Assembly (NCBI GenBank): GCA_029249445.1
Contig: JAQWHI010000006.1
Location: 111,948 to 175,947, forward strand
DNA length: 64,000 nucleotides
Direction of reading: 5' to 3'
Source of the DNA: Crocinitomicaceae bacterium
Lineage (GTDB): Bacteria; Bacteroidota; Bacteroidia; Flavobacteriales_D; Crocinitomicaceae
The position numbers and the translations under genes were made by a program. Each line of letters begins with the position of its first letter. Positions within the stretch are counted from its first letter, which is position 1. Below the pieces are notes generated by a model. The model saw only the letters and a list, made by a program, of their open reading frames with translations. It was not told where the DNA came from and did not search any database. Shown here one piece after another: positions 27,515 through 36,632 of the stretch.

Positions 27515-28600
27515 TTAATTTCCATAGGTCATCAAATACGATTTTAAAAAGTCATTAATATCTCCGTTCATCACAGCGTCAACATTCCCTGTTTCATGTC
27601 CTGTACGAACATCTTTAACGAGTTTATAAGGATGCATCACATAATTTCGGATTTGTGATCCCCATTCAATCTTCTTTTTACCTGCTTCAATTTCCTCTCT
27701 TGCTTCCATTCTAGAACGGTATTCAAGCTCATAAAGTTGAGACTTTAATAATTGCATTGCCTTCTCTTTGTTCCCTAGCTGAGATCGACTCTCAGAATTT
27801 TCAACAATAATTCCACTGGGTGCATGTCTTAATCGCACAGCTGTTTCGACTTTATTTACATTTTGCCCACCAGCACCACCTGAACGAAAAGTCTCCCACG
27901 TAACATCTGCCGGATTGACGTGGATCTCAATTGACTCATCAACGAGTGGATAAACATATACAGAAGCGAAAGAAGTATGCCGTTTTGCATTTGAATCAAA
28001 AGGTGAGATACGAACCAATCGGTGCACACCATTTTCCCCCTTTAGGTAACCAAAAGCAAAATCTCCTCCGAGTTCTAATGTTACTGTTTTTATTCCAGCA
28101 ACGTCGCCCTCCTGATAATTTAATTCTTTGATCTTATATCCATTTTTTTGTGCCCACATAGTGTACATGCGCATTAGCATTAAAGCCCAATCGCAACTTT
28201 CAGTTCCGCCTGCACCAGCGGTTATTTGCAAAACAGCACTCAAACTATCCTCTTCACCTGAAAGCATATTTTTGAGTTCCAACTCCTCTACTTCGGAGGA
28301 CAGTTTCAAATACACTTGATCAATCTCATCCTCACTTCCTTCTCCCTCTTTAATAAACTCCATTAAAACCTCTAAATCACCAAGCGCATCACGCAAGACT
28401 TCGTATGCATTAATCCAAAACTTGATTCCCCGAATCGATTTCATTTTAGCTTCAGCTGCTTTTGGATCGTTCCAGAAGTCAGGATCCTGGGTTTTAAGCT
28501 CCTCTTCGCTCAATTGCATGCGCTTCTCGTTGATTTTTAGGTAATCACCAATAGCATCAATTCTGTTGCGCAACGTCTTTATCTGATCCTGATTTATCAT
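27515..28600 (-). CDS. prfB: Peptide chain release factor 2, without programmed frameshift
   Basis: This 361-residue class I release factor reads UGA/UAA. The SPF anticodon-like tripeptide is in [14 protein letters not shown]. The catalytic GGQ is in [14 protein letters not shown]. In many bacteria prfB has an in-frame UGA near codon 26 and a +1 frameshift that autoregulates it. Here the first 30 codons read through [14 protein letters not shown] in a single frame with no stop. The gene is divergent from gcvH. Confidence 0.95.
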   Translation of the reverse strand: MINQDQIKTLRNRIDAIGDYLKINEKRMQLSEEELKTQDPDFWNDPKAAEAKMKSIRGIKFWINAYEVLRDALGDLEVLMEFIKEGEGSEDEIDQVYLKLSSEVEELELKNMLSGEEDSLSAVLQITAGAGGTESCDWALMLMRMYTMWAQKNGYKIKELNYQEGDVAGIKTVTLELGGDFAFGYLKGENGVHRLVRISPFDSNAKRHTSFASVYVYPLVDESIEIHVNPADVTWETFRSGGAGGQNVNKVETAVRLRHAPSGIIVENSESRSQLGNKEKAMQLLKSQLYELEYRSRMEAREEIEAGKKKIEWGSQIRNYVMHPYKLVKDVRTGHETGNVDAVMNGDINDFLKSYLMTYGN

Positions 28601-28683
28601 AGGTGCTAAATTTAGTTAAAAAGATGCGATTATTTGTTCAGAACTTAATCCCGATGGGGTAGCATTAACTATCAGAAAAATTT

Positions 28684-28691
28684 TACATTTG
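28684..28691 (+). promoter_or_regulatory. -7 element of gcvH promoter
   Basis: TACATTTG is a perfect TAnnTTTG match 19 nt before the gcvH ATG. No TTG at the -33 position is visible. Confidence 0.5.
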
Positions 28692-28710
28692 CTTATCAAA
28701 TTTTATTGAA

Positions 28711-29088
28711 ATGAATATACCACAAGAACTTAAGTACACAAAAGATCACGAATGGGTGCGCATCGATGGAGATGTTGCAACGGTAGGTATTACTGAATTT
28801 GCACAAAGCGAATTGGGTGACATCGTATACGTCGAAATTGAAACCGAAGGTGAGACAATCAAAGCAGAAGAAGTTTTCGGTTCAATAGAAGCGGTAAAAA
28901 CAGTTTCGGACTTGTTCATGCCTGTGAGTGGCGAAATTACTGAGTTCAATGAAGCGCTCGAAGCAGCTCCAGAAGTAGTGAATTCAGATCCTTATGGAGA
29001 TGGATGGATGATTAAAATCAAAATAACTGATCCTTCCGAATTGGATGCACTGCTTGACGCGACTGATTACTCAAACGTAATCGGATAA
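28711..29088 (+). CDS. gcvH: Glycine cleavage system H protein
   Basis: This 125-residue lipoyl-domain protein shuttles the aminomethyl group of glycine between the P, T and L proteins. The lipoylation lysine is in the [12 protein letters not shown] block (about residue 63). HEWVR near the N-terminus and [10 protein letters not shown] near the C-terminus are conserved. The other gcv genes are not in the window. A VanZ-like gene follows at 12 bp. Confidence 0.96.
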   Translation: MNIPQELKYTKDHEWVRIDGDVATVGITEFAQSELGDIVYVEIETEGETIKAEEVFGSIEAVKTVSDLFMPVSGEITEFNEALEAAPEVVNSDPYGDGWMIKIKITDPSELDALLDATDYSNVIG

Positions 29089-29100
29089 CTTTTTTTTCTT

Positions 29101-29478
29101 TTGAGCTTCCGCTACTTCATACCAGGAATACTGTGGCTTGTTCCCACTGGGCTTATGCTATTGCCGTCGCAATACAGCACTGGAAGTTTATTTTTTGGTA
29201 GCGTGCCATCCGTCTCATTTTTACACGGAATCCTTTTACTTGGGCTTGTCCATATTTGGATTGGAGCCTGCAAGAAACAGCTCAAATACAGTTTATTACG
29301 AAGAAGAGCAATTTACTTGGTTTATGGTTCAGCAATTTTGATTTCAATTCTTACTGAAGCCAGTTCCTTTTTATATGGCGTTCACTTCAAATACTGCCTA
29401 TGGAACCTACTTTTTGATATCATTGGTGCGTCACTAGGAATTTTAACTTTTAAACTCTTGTATCGTAAGTGCTATTGA
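29101..29478 (+). CDS. VanZ-like membrane protein
   Basis: This 125-residue protein has four hydrophobic segments. The arrangement (W-x-P near the first helix, an E in the third, and WNLLFDIIGASLG in the last) resembles VanZ-like proteins, which often follow gcvH in Flavobacteriia. The start is a TTG at 29101; the only in-frame ATG would delete the first helix. Biochemical function is unknown. Confidence 0.75.
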   Translation: MSFRYFIPGILWLVPTGLMLLPSQYSTGSLFFGSVPSVSFLHGILLLGLVHIWIGACKKQLKYSLLRRRAIYLVYGSAILISILTEASSFLYGVHFKYCLWNLLFDIIGASLGILTFKLLYRKCY

Positions 29479-29541
29479 TTTTATGGCACGAGATTTGTGA
29501 ACAATTATTAATATATTTACACCCACAATATTGAGAATACA

Positions 29542-30207
29542 ATGGAGGCAAAGAAAAGCGATTCAGCAAATAATGAAAATTTAAGGTTCCCGATCATGCT
29601 AATGGGAGTTTTGTTCGTATCCGGAATATTACTCGCTTCGTTTACATACGAAGTAGGTGTTATTTCTGATATAAATCTTTCAAAAGAAAGTGCAAGCGAC
29701 AATTCTCAAGTGCAAACTGTAGACAAACCTGAAGAACCTGAAGAACAAGAAGAGCCACCTAAAGTAGAAGCTACGCCACCCCCACAAGAAGAGGTGGTTG
29801 TAGAAGAAAATACTGAAGAAGAACCGGTTGCTGTAGTTACACCGCCACCACCAATGGAAATTGCTGTAGAGGAAGAACCACTTCCAGAAGCAGAAATTAT
29901 CGATTTCCCTGACGTTGAAGCAGGATTCCCAGGGGGAGCAGCAGAATTACACAGGTGGATTGTATCGAACGTACAATACCCTGAAACGTCCATTGAGATG
30001 GAAGATCAAGGCCGAGTATACCTTTCTTTTGTAGTTGAGGCTGATGGTTCAATCTCCAACATTAAAGTGGAAAAAGGAGTTACTCGAGAATTGGATCGTG
30101 AAGCAAAACGCCTCGCCCGAAAAATGCCGAGATGGACACCAGGAGAAGCAGGAGGAAGAAAAGTTAGAACACGTTGCAGATTGCCAATAGTTTTTACATT
30201 GGAGTAA
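29542..30207 (+). CDS. TonB-family energy transducer (copy 1)
   Basis: This 221-residue protein has one N-terminal membrane helix (about 18-36), an acidic Pro/Glu-rich periplasmic linker (about 60-120) and a C-terminal TonB domain beginning near FPGGAAELHRWI. The domain has the canonical YPETS, GRVYLSFVVEADGSI and WTPG blocks. It would carry proton-motive force from ExbB/ExbD to outer membrane receptors. It is a tandem paralogue of the next gene, with a separate terminator after it. Confidence 0.93.
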   Translation: MEAKKSDSANNENLRFPIMLMGVLFVSGILLASFTYEVGVISDINLSKESASDNSQVQTVDKPEEPEEQEEPPKVEATPPPQEEVVVEENTEEEPVAVVTPPPPMEIAVEEEPLPEAEIIDFPDVEAGFPGGAAELHRWIVSNVQYPETSIEMEDQGRVYLSFVVEADGSISNIKVEKGVTRELDREAKRLARKMPRWTPGEAGGRKVRTRCRLPIVFTLE

Positions 30208-30231
30208 GAAATCAAACGCAAAAAATAGTAT

Positions 30232-30261
30232 AAGCCCAACGGAATACCGTCGGGCTTTTTT
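30232..30261 (+). terminator. Intrinsic terminator between the TonB paralogues
   Basis: AAGCCCAACGG and CCGTCGGGCTT form a near-perfect stem with an AATA loop, followed by six T. Confidence 0.88.
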
Positions 30262-30315
30262 GTTTTGGCACATCATTTGCATTTCTATTTCTAGAAACAA
30301 ATCAAAACAAAAATT

Positions 30316-30978
30316 ATGGAACGGAAAAAAAATAACTCTGCAACCAATGAGAACCTTCGATTCTCACTTGCACTAATGGGCTTTTTGTTTGTCGGTGGAC
30401 TTGCACTTGCATCGTTTACCTACAAAACAACGACGGAAAAAAATCCTATTGCAATAACAAGTACCGGTAAATCTGAAATCGTTTATCAATCGCAAACTGA
30501 AACGCCCGATGTATCGCAAACTGAAAAAATTAAATTTACTCCACCTCCGGCTGTAAAAATAATAATCACACCACCAGATCCTACCCCACCTGCACCTGTA
30601 GTAACTCCTCCTCTACCACCACCTGTTGTAGTTGGACCAGTAATCGTAGCTCCTACTCCACCAGAAATTATTGATTTTCCCGATGTTGAAGCTCGTTTTC
30701 CCGGAGGAGCAGCTGCACTTCAAAAATGGATTTCAAACAATGTAGAATATCCTGAAACATCAATTATAATGGAAGATCAAGGACGCGTCACACTTTCGTT
30801 TGTCGTTGAACCTAATGGAGCAATTACAAACATTGAAATCATCAAAAAAGTGACCAAAGAACTCGATAGAGAGGCAAAGCGTGTCACCCGTAAAATGCCA
30901 AATTGGATTCCTGGTGAAGTTCAAGGAAAAAAAGTACGCACTCGATGCAGCCTGCCGGTTGTATTCACCTTGTACTAA
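30316..30978 (+). CDS. TonB-family energy transducer (copy 2)
   Basis: This 220-residue paralogue of the preceding TonB has the same layout: an N-terminal helix (about 17-36), a Pro/Val/Ile-rich linker with almost no acidic residues (about 75-120), and a C-terminal TonB domain with FPGGAAALQKWI and WIPGEVQGKKVRTR. The two domains are strongly alike, while the linkers differ in charge. This suggests a tandem duplication followed by divergence in the periplasm-spanning part. A terminator on each side separates their transcription. Confidence 0.93.
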   Translation: MERKKNNSATNENLRFSLALMGFLFVGGLALASFTYKTTTEKNPIAITSTGKSEIVYQSQTETPDVSQTEKIKFTPPPAVKIIITPPDPTPPAPVVTPPLPPPVVVGPVIVAPTPPEIIDFPDVEARFPGGAAALQKWISNNVEYPETSIIMEDQGRVTLSFVVEPNGAITNIEIIKKVTKELDREAKRVTRKMPNWIPGEVQGKKVRTRCSLPVVFTLY

Positions 30979-30984
30979 ATCAAA

Positions 30985-31018
30985 AAATCCGAAGACATCA
31001 ATGATAGCCTTCGGATTT
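30985..31018. terminator. Hairpin between convergent TonB and ALDH-like genes
   Basis: AAATCCGAAG and CTTCGGATTT form a 10-bp stem around a 14-base loop. It lies just after the TonB stop and just before the end of the leftward ALDH-like gene. T-runs are short, so termination strength is uncertain. Confidence 0.6.
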
Positions 31019-31036
31019 CTTCATTTATTCCGCTAA

Positions 31037-31918
31037 TTAATAAGATGATGATGCACCTCCTATATTTTCAATAGGGTGCCATGTCGTTTTAACTTCCGTG
31101 CAATCCGAAATAAAGTGCAAACCTTGACTTTTTGGCTCCATCCAATGATGTTCATAATGTCGAATTCGCTTCAGATTTGATGTTGATGCGGAATTCAATT
31201 CTTTCATAATTTCTCGATCTTTTCCAGAATAAATTAAGCCATTGACATCCATATGCGAGACCAAAGGCTGAATCAACTCTTCTTTTGAACCTGTAACAAT
31301 GTTTACAACACCCCCAGGCACATCAGAAGTGCTCAATACTTCAGCAAATGTTATGGCTCCTATAGGTTTTGATTCGGAAGCAATAACAACGCAGGTATTT
31401 CCACTTGCTATTGTCGGCGCTATAATCGAAACTAAGCCAATCAGTGATGTATTTTCATCCGCAATAATTCCAACAACACCCATTGCTTCATGCGTTGAGA
31501 AATTAAAATGGGAGGAAGCCACTGGATTCACTGAACCCAAAACTTGATGGTATTTATCACACCAACCAGCATAATAAACCAATCGATCAATTGCCAACTC
31601 CACTTCAGCTTTCGCATCAACCGTTGAAACACCCTGTATTACAAGTTCTTCTATGAATTGAGATTTTCGCCCTTCCAGCATTTCACCTATTCGGTATAAA
31701 ATTTGACCACGATTAAATGCTGCACGTTCTGACCATCCTCCGAATGCCTTTCGGGCTGCAACAACTGCATTGCGAATATCTTTTCTGGAGGAAAGACAAA
31801 TATTTCCAAAAGCCTCTCCTTCTGAATTTAATGGTGTGTAGTACCTCCCAGATTCAGTTCTTGGAAACTTACCCCCAATATAAATTTTATACGTTTTGAG
31901 AATTTTCAATCTTTCCAT
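31037..31918 (-). CDS. Short aldehyde dehydrogenase-like protein lacking catalytic residues
   Basis: This 293-residue protein matches the N-terminal and cofactor-binding part of the ALDH fold (IYIGGKFPRTESGRYY; GWSERAAFNRGQILYRI; SGNTCVVIASESKP) but stops before the catalytic domain. The full-length neighbour has VVIKP, FTGSTQVG, ELGGKS and the Cys of GHVCCAG. Here the first two are IASES and YSGKD, and the Glu and Cys positions are absent. It is therefore a likely pseudoenzyme, possibly a partner subunit. It is 2 bp downstream of the complete ALDH, in the order deoC-ALDH-ALDH-like. Confidence 0.85.
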   Translation of the reverse strand: MERLKILKTYKIYIGGKFPRTESGRYYTPLNSEGEAFGNICLSSRKDIRNAVVAARKAFGGWSERAAFNRGQILYRIGEMLEGRKSQFIEELVIQGVSTVDAKAEVELAIDRLVYYAGWCDKYHQVLGSVNPVASSHFNFSTHEAMGVVGIIADENTSLIGLVSIIAPTIASGNTCVVIASESKPIGAITFAEVLSTSDVPGGVVNIVTGSKEELIQPLVSHMDVNGLIYSGKDREIMKELNSASTSNLKRIRHYEHHWMEPKSQGLHFISDCTEVKTTWHPIENIGGASSSY

Positions 31919-31920
31919 TT

Positions 31921-33390
31921 TTATCTAAGTTTAACATAACCTTCAAGTCCATGAAGTCCTCCCTCTCTGCCAAACCCACTCTCTTTGTACCCTCCAAAAG
32001 GTGAGGTTGGGTCAAACTTATTATACGTATTTGCCCACACCACGCCGGCCCTTAGCTTGGAGGTTAAATTAAATATTCTTGATCCCTTATCTGTCCAAAC
32101 GCCAGCAGCTAAACCATAAGGTGTGTTGTTTGCTTTTTGAATGACCTCATCAACCGTTCGAAAAGTTTGAACCGTCAAAACAGGTCCAAAAATTTCCTCC
32201 TGCACGATCCGACTTGATTGAGCAACATCTGTAAACAGTGTTGGGCGACAATAATAGCCTTCTTGAGGAAGTTCACATTCACTCTGATACATCTTTGAGC
32301 CTTCACTTTGACCAATTTTCAAATAGTCATTAATAGTATCAAGTTGTTCTTTCGAATTTATAGCACCGACATCTGTATTTTTATCCAGAGGATTCCCGAC
32401 AACAAGTGACTTCATCCTGTGTTTCAATTTTTGAATTACTTTATCTGCAACAGATTCTTGGACAAACAAGCGAGATCCAGCGCAGCAAACGTGCCCCTGG
32501 TTGAAAAAGATTCCATTAATGATCCCCTCGACTGCCTGATCCAATGGTGCGTCTTCTAGAATAATATTCGCAGATTTACCGCCAAGCTCAAGTGTCGCTT
32601 TTTTAGTTGTTCCCGCAATTGATTCTTGTATAATTTTTCCCACTTGCGTAGATCCCGTAAAAGCTATCTTGTCTATATCTTGATGATTAACAATAGCAGC
32701 ACCAGTATCTCCATATCCAGTCACAATATTTACAACTCCAGCAGGCAGTCCTGAATCATGAATTAATTCTGCCAATTTCAATGCAGTTAAAGGTGTTGTT
32801 TCTGCTGGTTTAATTACAACTGTATTACCAGCGGCCAAGGCCGGAGCAATCTTCCAAGCCGCCATTAGAAGTGGAAAATTCCAAGGAATAATTTGACCTG
32901 CGACACCTAGAGAATTCACCTCTCGATTGGGAAACGCATATTCCAATTTATCAGCCCATCCTGCGTAATAAAAAAAATGATTGTACGCCAATGGTATATC
33001 AATATCACGTGATTCACGTATCACCTTCCCAGAATCCAACGTTTCAATAACTGCAAATTCCTTAGCGCGTTCCTGCATAAGTCGAGCGATCCGATAAATG
33101 TATTTAGCGCGTTCATTCCCATTTAATTTGGACCAAACAGTATCGTAGGCATTCCGGGCTGCTTTGACCGCTTTATCAACGTCTTTTTCATTGGCATATG
33201 CAACATCTGCCAACTTCTTTTTATTTGCCGGATTAATCGTTTCAAAATAAATTCCAGATTCAGGTTTTATCCACTTCCCATCGATGTACAAGTCATACTG
33301 CTCTTTGAGCTTAACATGTCCCGTACTTTCGAGTGATGGAGAGAAATTCCATTCAACCTCTTTTTTGTTGTTTGATGTTTTATCTGTCAT
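31921..33390 (-). CDS. NAD(P)-dependent aldehyde dehydrogenase
   Basis: This 489-residue full-length ALDH has PWNFPLLMAAWKIAPALAAG, VVIKPAETTPL (cofactor Lys), FTGSTQVGK, the general-base Glu in LELGGKSANI and the catalytic Cys in GHVCCAGSR. It lies 2 bp after deoC, whose product releases acetaldehyde from deoxyribose 5-phosphate. Oxidising that aldehyde is the natural proposal, though the substrate is not shown by the sequence. Confidence 0.93.
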   Translation of the reverse strand: MTDKTSNNKKEVEWNFSPSLESTGHVKLKEQYDLYIDGKWIKPESGIYFETINPANKKKLADVAYANEKDVDKAVKAARNAYDTVWSKLNGNERAKYIYRIARLMQERAKEFAVIETLDSGKVIRESRDIDIPLAYNHFFYYAGWADKLEYAFPNREVNSLGVAGQIIPWNFPLLMAAWKIAPALAAGNTVVIKPAETTPLTALKLAELIHDSGLPAGVVNIVTGYGDTGAAIVNHQDIDKIAFTGSTQVGKIIQESIAGTTKKATLELGGKSANIILEDAPLDQAVEGIINGIFFNQGHVCCAGSRLFVQESVADKVIQKLKHRMKSLVVGNPLDKNTDVGAINSKEQLDTINDYLKIGQSEGSKMYQSECELPQEGYYCRPTLFTDVAQSSRIVQEEIFGPVLTVQTFRTVDEVIQKANNTPYGLAAGVWTDKGSRIFNLTSKLRAGVVWANTYNKFDPTSPFGGYKESGFGREGGLHGLEGYVKLR

Positions 33391-33392
33391 AT

Positions 33393-34319
33393 TTAGTCGA
33401 TTGAAAAATAATCTGATGATTGATACACTCCTGTTTCAGCTTTCAATATTTGCATAAGTACATCATTTGCCAGACTGCTCGCTCCAAATCGGAACCACTC
33501 ATTCGTAAGCCACAATCCACCAAGCACCTCTTTTACCATAATCAAATTGTGAAGTGCGAGCTTTGAGTTTGAAATTCCACCTGCAGGCTTCATTCCTACT
33601 TGTATTCCAGTTTGCTCATAAAAATCTCGAATAGCCTCTAACATTGTATAGGTAACTTGCAGCGTTGCAGCCGGTTGGATTTTTCCCGTCGATGTCTTAA
33701 TAAAATCCGCTCCAGCATGCATTGCAATATCACTCGCTCTTCGCACGTTATCCAATGTTATCAATTCTCCGGTTTCAAGAATAACTTTCAATCGAGACGT
33801 TCCGCAGGCCTCCTTGATGGCTGAAATCTCATCGAAAACAAAATTATAATCGCCCGACAAAAATCTACCTCTTGAAATAACCATATCTATCTCATCTGCT
33901 CCAGACTCAACTGCAAACTTGGTATCCATCAACTTAACTTTCAAAGGTGCTTGCCCACTTGGAAATGCAGTTGAAACAGAAGCTACTTTTATTCCAGTTC
34001 CCTCAACCGCTTTTTTTGCCGTTTCCACCATAGATGGATAGACACAAACTGCAGCAACACTTGGCAAACCTGGGTGAACATCATGCAAATGAGCAGCTTT
34101 AAAACACATTTGTTTTACTTTTCCGGGAGTATCTTTCCCCTCCAAAGTAGTTAAATCAATCATGTTAAGTGCCATTTTCAGCCCTTGCAGCTTCATTTCG
34201 TTTTTAACACTTCTCTTTTGGAATCGAGAGACGCGCTCTTCAACCCCAACTTTATCAATTCGTGGAGATTGAGTAAAATCATAGGGCACTGTAGTTACGG
34301 TACCGTTTGTTTTATTCAT
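33393..34319 (-). CDS. deoC: Deoxyribose-phosphate aldolase
   Basis: This 308-residue class I aldolase cleaves 2-deoxyribose 5-phosphate to glyceraldehyde 3-phosphate and acetaldehyde. The Schiff-base lysine is in FIKTSTGK, with a VILETGELI block before it and GMKPAGGIS after it. The N-terminus is longer than in short DeoC proteins, as in some Bacteroidota. I use the ATG at 34319; a perfect TATATTTG element at 34343-34350 excludes the longer frame to 34355. It is the first gene of a three-gene operon for deoxynucleoside use. Confidence 0.94.
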   Translation of the reverse strand: MNKTNGTVTTVPYDFTQSPRIDKVGVEERVSRFQKRSVKNEMKLQGLKMALNMIDLTTLEGKDTPGKVKQMCFKAAHLHDVHPGLPSVAAVCVYPSMVETAKKAVEGTGIKVASVSTAFPSGQAPLKVKLMDTKFAVESGADEIDMVISRGRFLSGDYNFVFDEISAIKEACGTSRLKVILETGELITLDNVRRASDIAMHAGADFIKTSTGKIQPAATLQVTYTMLEAIRDFYEQTGIQVGMKPAGGISNSKLALHNLIMVKEVLGGLWLTNEWFRFGASSLANDVLMQILKAETGVYQSSDYFSID

Positions 34320-34342
34320 TTTAGTAGTTGTTTCTTTAAGTG

Positions 34343-34350
34343 CAAATATA
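34343..34350 (-). promoter_or_regulatory. -7 element of the deoC operon
   Basis: TATATTTG on the minus strand is a perfect -7 match, 23 nt before the deoC ATG at 34319. Confidence 0.5.
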
Positions 34351-34428
34351 ATCAAGAACTTTAGAGCATAAAGTCGTCTTTTGTCGAAAACATCGAGAAA
34401 AGACCAATCTTCTTTTGTTACTTTTCAA

Positions 34429-35298
34429 TCAAAGTTGCCCATCTGAATTGTAGTATCCATTTTTAAATACCCTAACTTTTAGTAAGATCCCATCCTCATC
34501 ATATACATAAAGCTTCCCATTCCAAAGTGCTCCGCTTCTGAAATCTCCATCTTGCCAAATTTCATCATTCAAATTGTATACTTTATTGTAACCATTTGGC
34601 ATAAAAGGGCTCCCTTTCGTTCTTGGTTGACCAACTGCTGGAGCACGTTCTTTCGAGACTTGAACTCCTATGGCATTGCTTTCCGGGCTCACCATTTGCT
34701 TTTTCACTGAACCAATCACTTTCCCGTCAGGTCCTAGTGAAATTTCCTCTTTTACATCCCCATTCGGCCAATAACGCGTGGCCTTACCCGTTGGGATTCC
34801 ATTTAAAGCCTCGTAACTGAATTTTTCCTGTCCATTGGGGTGAAAAAACTTGACTGAACCGTCTTCCTGACCATTTCCACTGTAATAACTCTTATACATT
34901 AACTGACCATTATCGTAGTAGCGCTCAATACTCCCTGAGTATTGATTTCTATCGAAAGTCCCTTTTTCTTTCAAGGCGCCATTTGGATATCTTTTTTCGT
35001 AAGGGCCATTTGGACGATTATTAAGGTATTCTCCTTTGAGTTTGGGAGTAATGCCATCATTGTAGTATTTGATCCATACCCCTTCTTTTCGATCATCTTT
35101 GTAAACTCCTTCTTCGATTTTACCCTCTGCTGGATACCCGCTCGATGGAATATCTTTTCCTCGAATAATCCATAAGCCCTGTTTTAAGCCATTTTCATCT
35201 GTCTTATTGATTTCGATATCTTGATCTTCCCCACCAGCCCAAAGAGGAGTGGCAATAATTCCAAAAAATAAAATTAAAAGAGTTAGTATTTTCGTCAT
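34429..35298 (-). CDS. Exported protein with MORN/YwqK-like repeats
   Basis: This 289-residue protein starts at the ATG at 35298, which gives a good signal peptide (MTKILTLLILFFGIIATPLW). The frame is open to 35454, but that stretch is not signal-like. The mature part has about seven YwqK/MORN-like repeats of 23-25 residues (KEGVWIKYYNDG, NGPYEKRYPNGALKEKG, YSGSIERYYDNGQL, DGSVKFFHPNGQ, TGKATRYWPNGDV). It is probably extracytoplasmic. Function is unknown. Confidence 0.8.
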   Translation of the reverse strand: MTKILTLLILFFGIIATPLWAGGEDQDIEINKTDENGLKQGLWIIRGKDIPSSGYPAEGKIEEGVYKDDRKEGVWIKYYNDGITPKLKGEYLNNRPNGPYEKRYPNGALKEKGTFDRNQYSGSIERYYDNGQLMYKSYYSGNGQEDGSVKFFHPNGQEKFSYEALNGIPTGKATRYWPNGDVKEEISLGPDGKVIGSVKKQMVSPESNAIGVQVSKERAPAVGQPRTKGSPFMPNGYNKVYNLNDEIWQDGDFRSGALWNGKLYVYDEDGILLKVRVFKNGYYNSDGQL

Positions 35299-35413
35299 TT
35301 CACGGTACTTACAGGTCGCTGTAGAGGTATGATTCATACAAACGAAGATACAAATACAAGTGCTGAAGTCAAAATATATGTTCAGATTATTGCTACGAGG
35401 AGCATCTATAGTC

Positions 35414-36373
35414 CTAAACGTCTTTGTCCAAGAGAGAAACATCAACATTTTCAAGCATTACCTCAACTAGACTTTCCAATGTATACCGCTCTTTCCATCC
35501 CCAATCTTTGGTCGCTTGAGAATCATCAATGGAGCCGGGCCACGTATCTGCAATTTTCTGTCTAAAATCCGGAGTATAAGACATCTCAAAATCTGGTAAA
35601 TGCAATTTGATTTTTTGAGCAATTTGTGCAGGCGTAAAGCTGATACCAGCAAGATTGTATGAAGTCCTGACCTTTACTTTTTCCGACGGTGCCTCCATCA
35701 ACTCAATGGTTGCACGTATTGCATCTTCCATGAACATCATAGGTAAAAGAGTGTCTTCTTTCAAAAAACAAGAATACTGGGATTTCAATTTGGCTTGATA
35801 AAAAATGTCTACCGAATAGTCAGTTGTTCCTCCCCCCGGTAGACTCTTATACGATATCAAACCCGGGTATCGAATACTTCGAACATCAACCCCATAATTG
35901 TCAAAATAATAAGAACACCAACCTTCACCGGACTGTTTTGAAATACCATAAACCGTGCTTGGTTCCATCACCGTTTTCTGAGGAGTATTGACCTTTGGTG
36001 TTGTTGCACCAAAAACAGCAATTGAGCTTGGCCAAAAGATTTTTTTTATGTGCTTCTCTTTTGCCAAATCGAGCACTGAAAATAGCCCCTCCATATTTAG
36101 CTTCCATGCAAAATCCGGGTGTTTTTCAGCAGTTGCGCTCAACAAAGCTGCAAGCAGGTAGACCTCATCGATCTGTTGAGAAATAATGTAGTCCCGCACA
36201 AATTCGCGATCAAGCACATCCATTTGAACGTAAGGGCCATTTTTTATCAATACTGGGCATTCATCGCTCAAATCAGCAGCAATAACAGTGTCATTGCCTT
36301 TCATTTTTCGCAATTCCAGTACAAGTTCTGTTCCAATCTGGCCACCTGCTCCAATAATTAATATCTTACTCAT
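35414..36373 (-). CDS. L-threonine 3-dehydrogenase, SDR/epimerase type
   Basis: This 319-residue extended short-chain dehydrogenase has Rossmann motif GAGGQIG at residues 8-14, a catalytic YGISK (YxxxK), and RYPG. The C-terminal NLAGISFTP and TPDFRQKIADTWPGSIDD blocks are characteristic of UDP-galactose-epimerase-like threonine dehydrogenases. It converts threonine to 2-amino-3-ketobutyrate with NAD. I use the ATG at 36373; the open frame to 36415 is not conserved-looking. It is divergent from the homogentisate dioxygenase gene with a shared control region. Confidence 0.88.
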   Translation of the reverse strand: MSKILIIGAGGQIGTELVLELRKMKGNDTVIAADLSDECPVLIKNGPYVQMDVLDREFVRDYIISQQIDEVYLLAALLSATAEKHPDFAWKLNMEGLFSVLDLAKEKHIKKIFWPSSIAVFGATTPKVNTPQKTVMEPSTVYGISKQSGEGWCSYYFDNYGVDVRSIRYPGLISYKSLPGGGTTDYSVDIFYQAKLKSQYSCFLKEDTLLPMMFMEDAIRATIELMEAPSEKVKVRTSYNLAGISFTPAQIAQKIKLHLPDFEMSYTPDFRQKIADTWPGSIDDSQATKDWGWKERYTLESLVEVMLENVDVSLLDKDV

Positions 36374-36456
36374 AAAACCTCTTCTAGGAACAAATAGAAA
36401 AATTATTTGACACAATTCCTATTCTCTTCCACAAAAAAACGAATAAATTTGATTTG

Positions 36457-36470
36457 ATGACAATTGTCAT
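36457..36470. promoter_or_regulatory. Perfect 14-bp palindrome in the threonine dehydrogenase/hmgA divergent region
   Basis: ATGACAATTGTCAT is a perfect palindrome in the 259-bp gap between two divergent amino-acid catabolism genes. A degenerate second copy, GATGATAATTTTGTC, lies at 36488-36502. Spacing is about three helical turns. This looks like an operator for a dimeric regulator. No regulator gene is adjacent, and no other element is evident in the gap. Confidence 0.5.
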
Positions 36471-36632
36471 TTTTTGAACTCAAATGTGATGATAATTTTG
36501 TCCGATAAGCTACCCAAATAACAGGAACTTTTTTAAACTTGAAATTTAAGGTATCTTGCGATTACAAAATGATTGATTGAATCACTCGCAAGCCTTAAAT
36601 AAGTTATTACGTTAAATCAAACATGCTCAAAT

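Noticed and set aside
29706-29993. Ser/Gly/Thr-rich antisense frame in the TonB linker
   Set aside because: The low-complexity composition comes from the Pro/Glu codons of the TonB linker on the plus strand.
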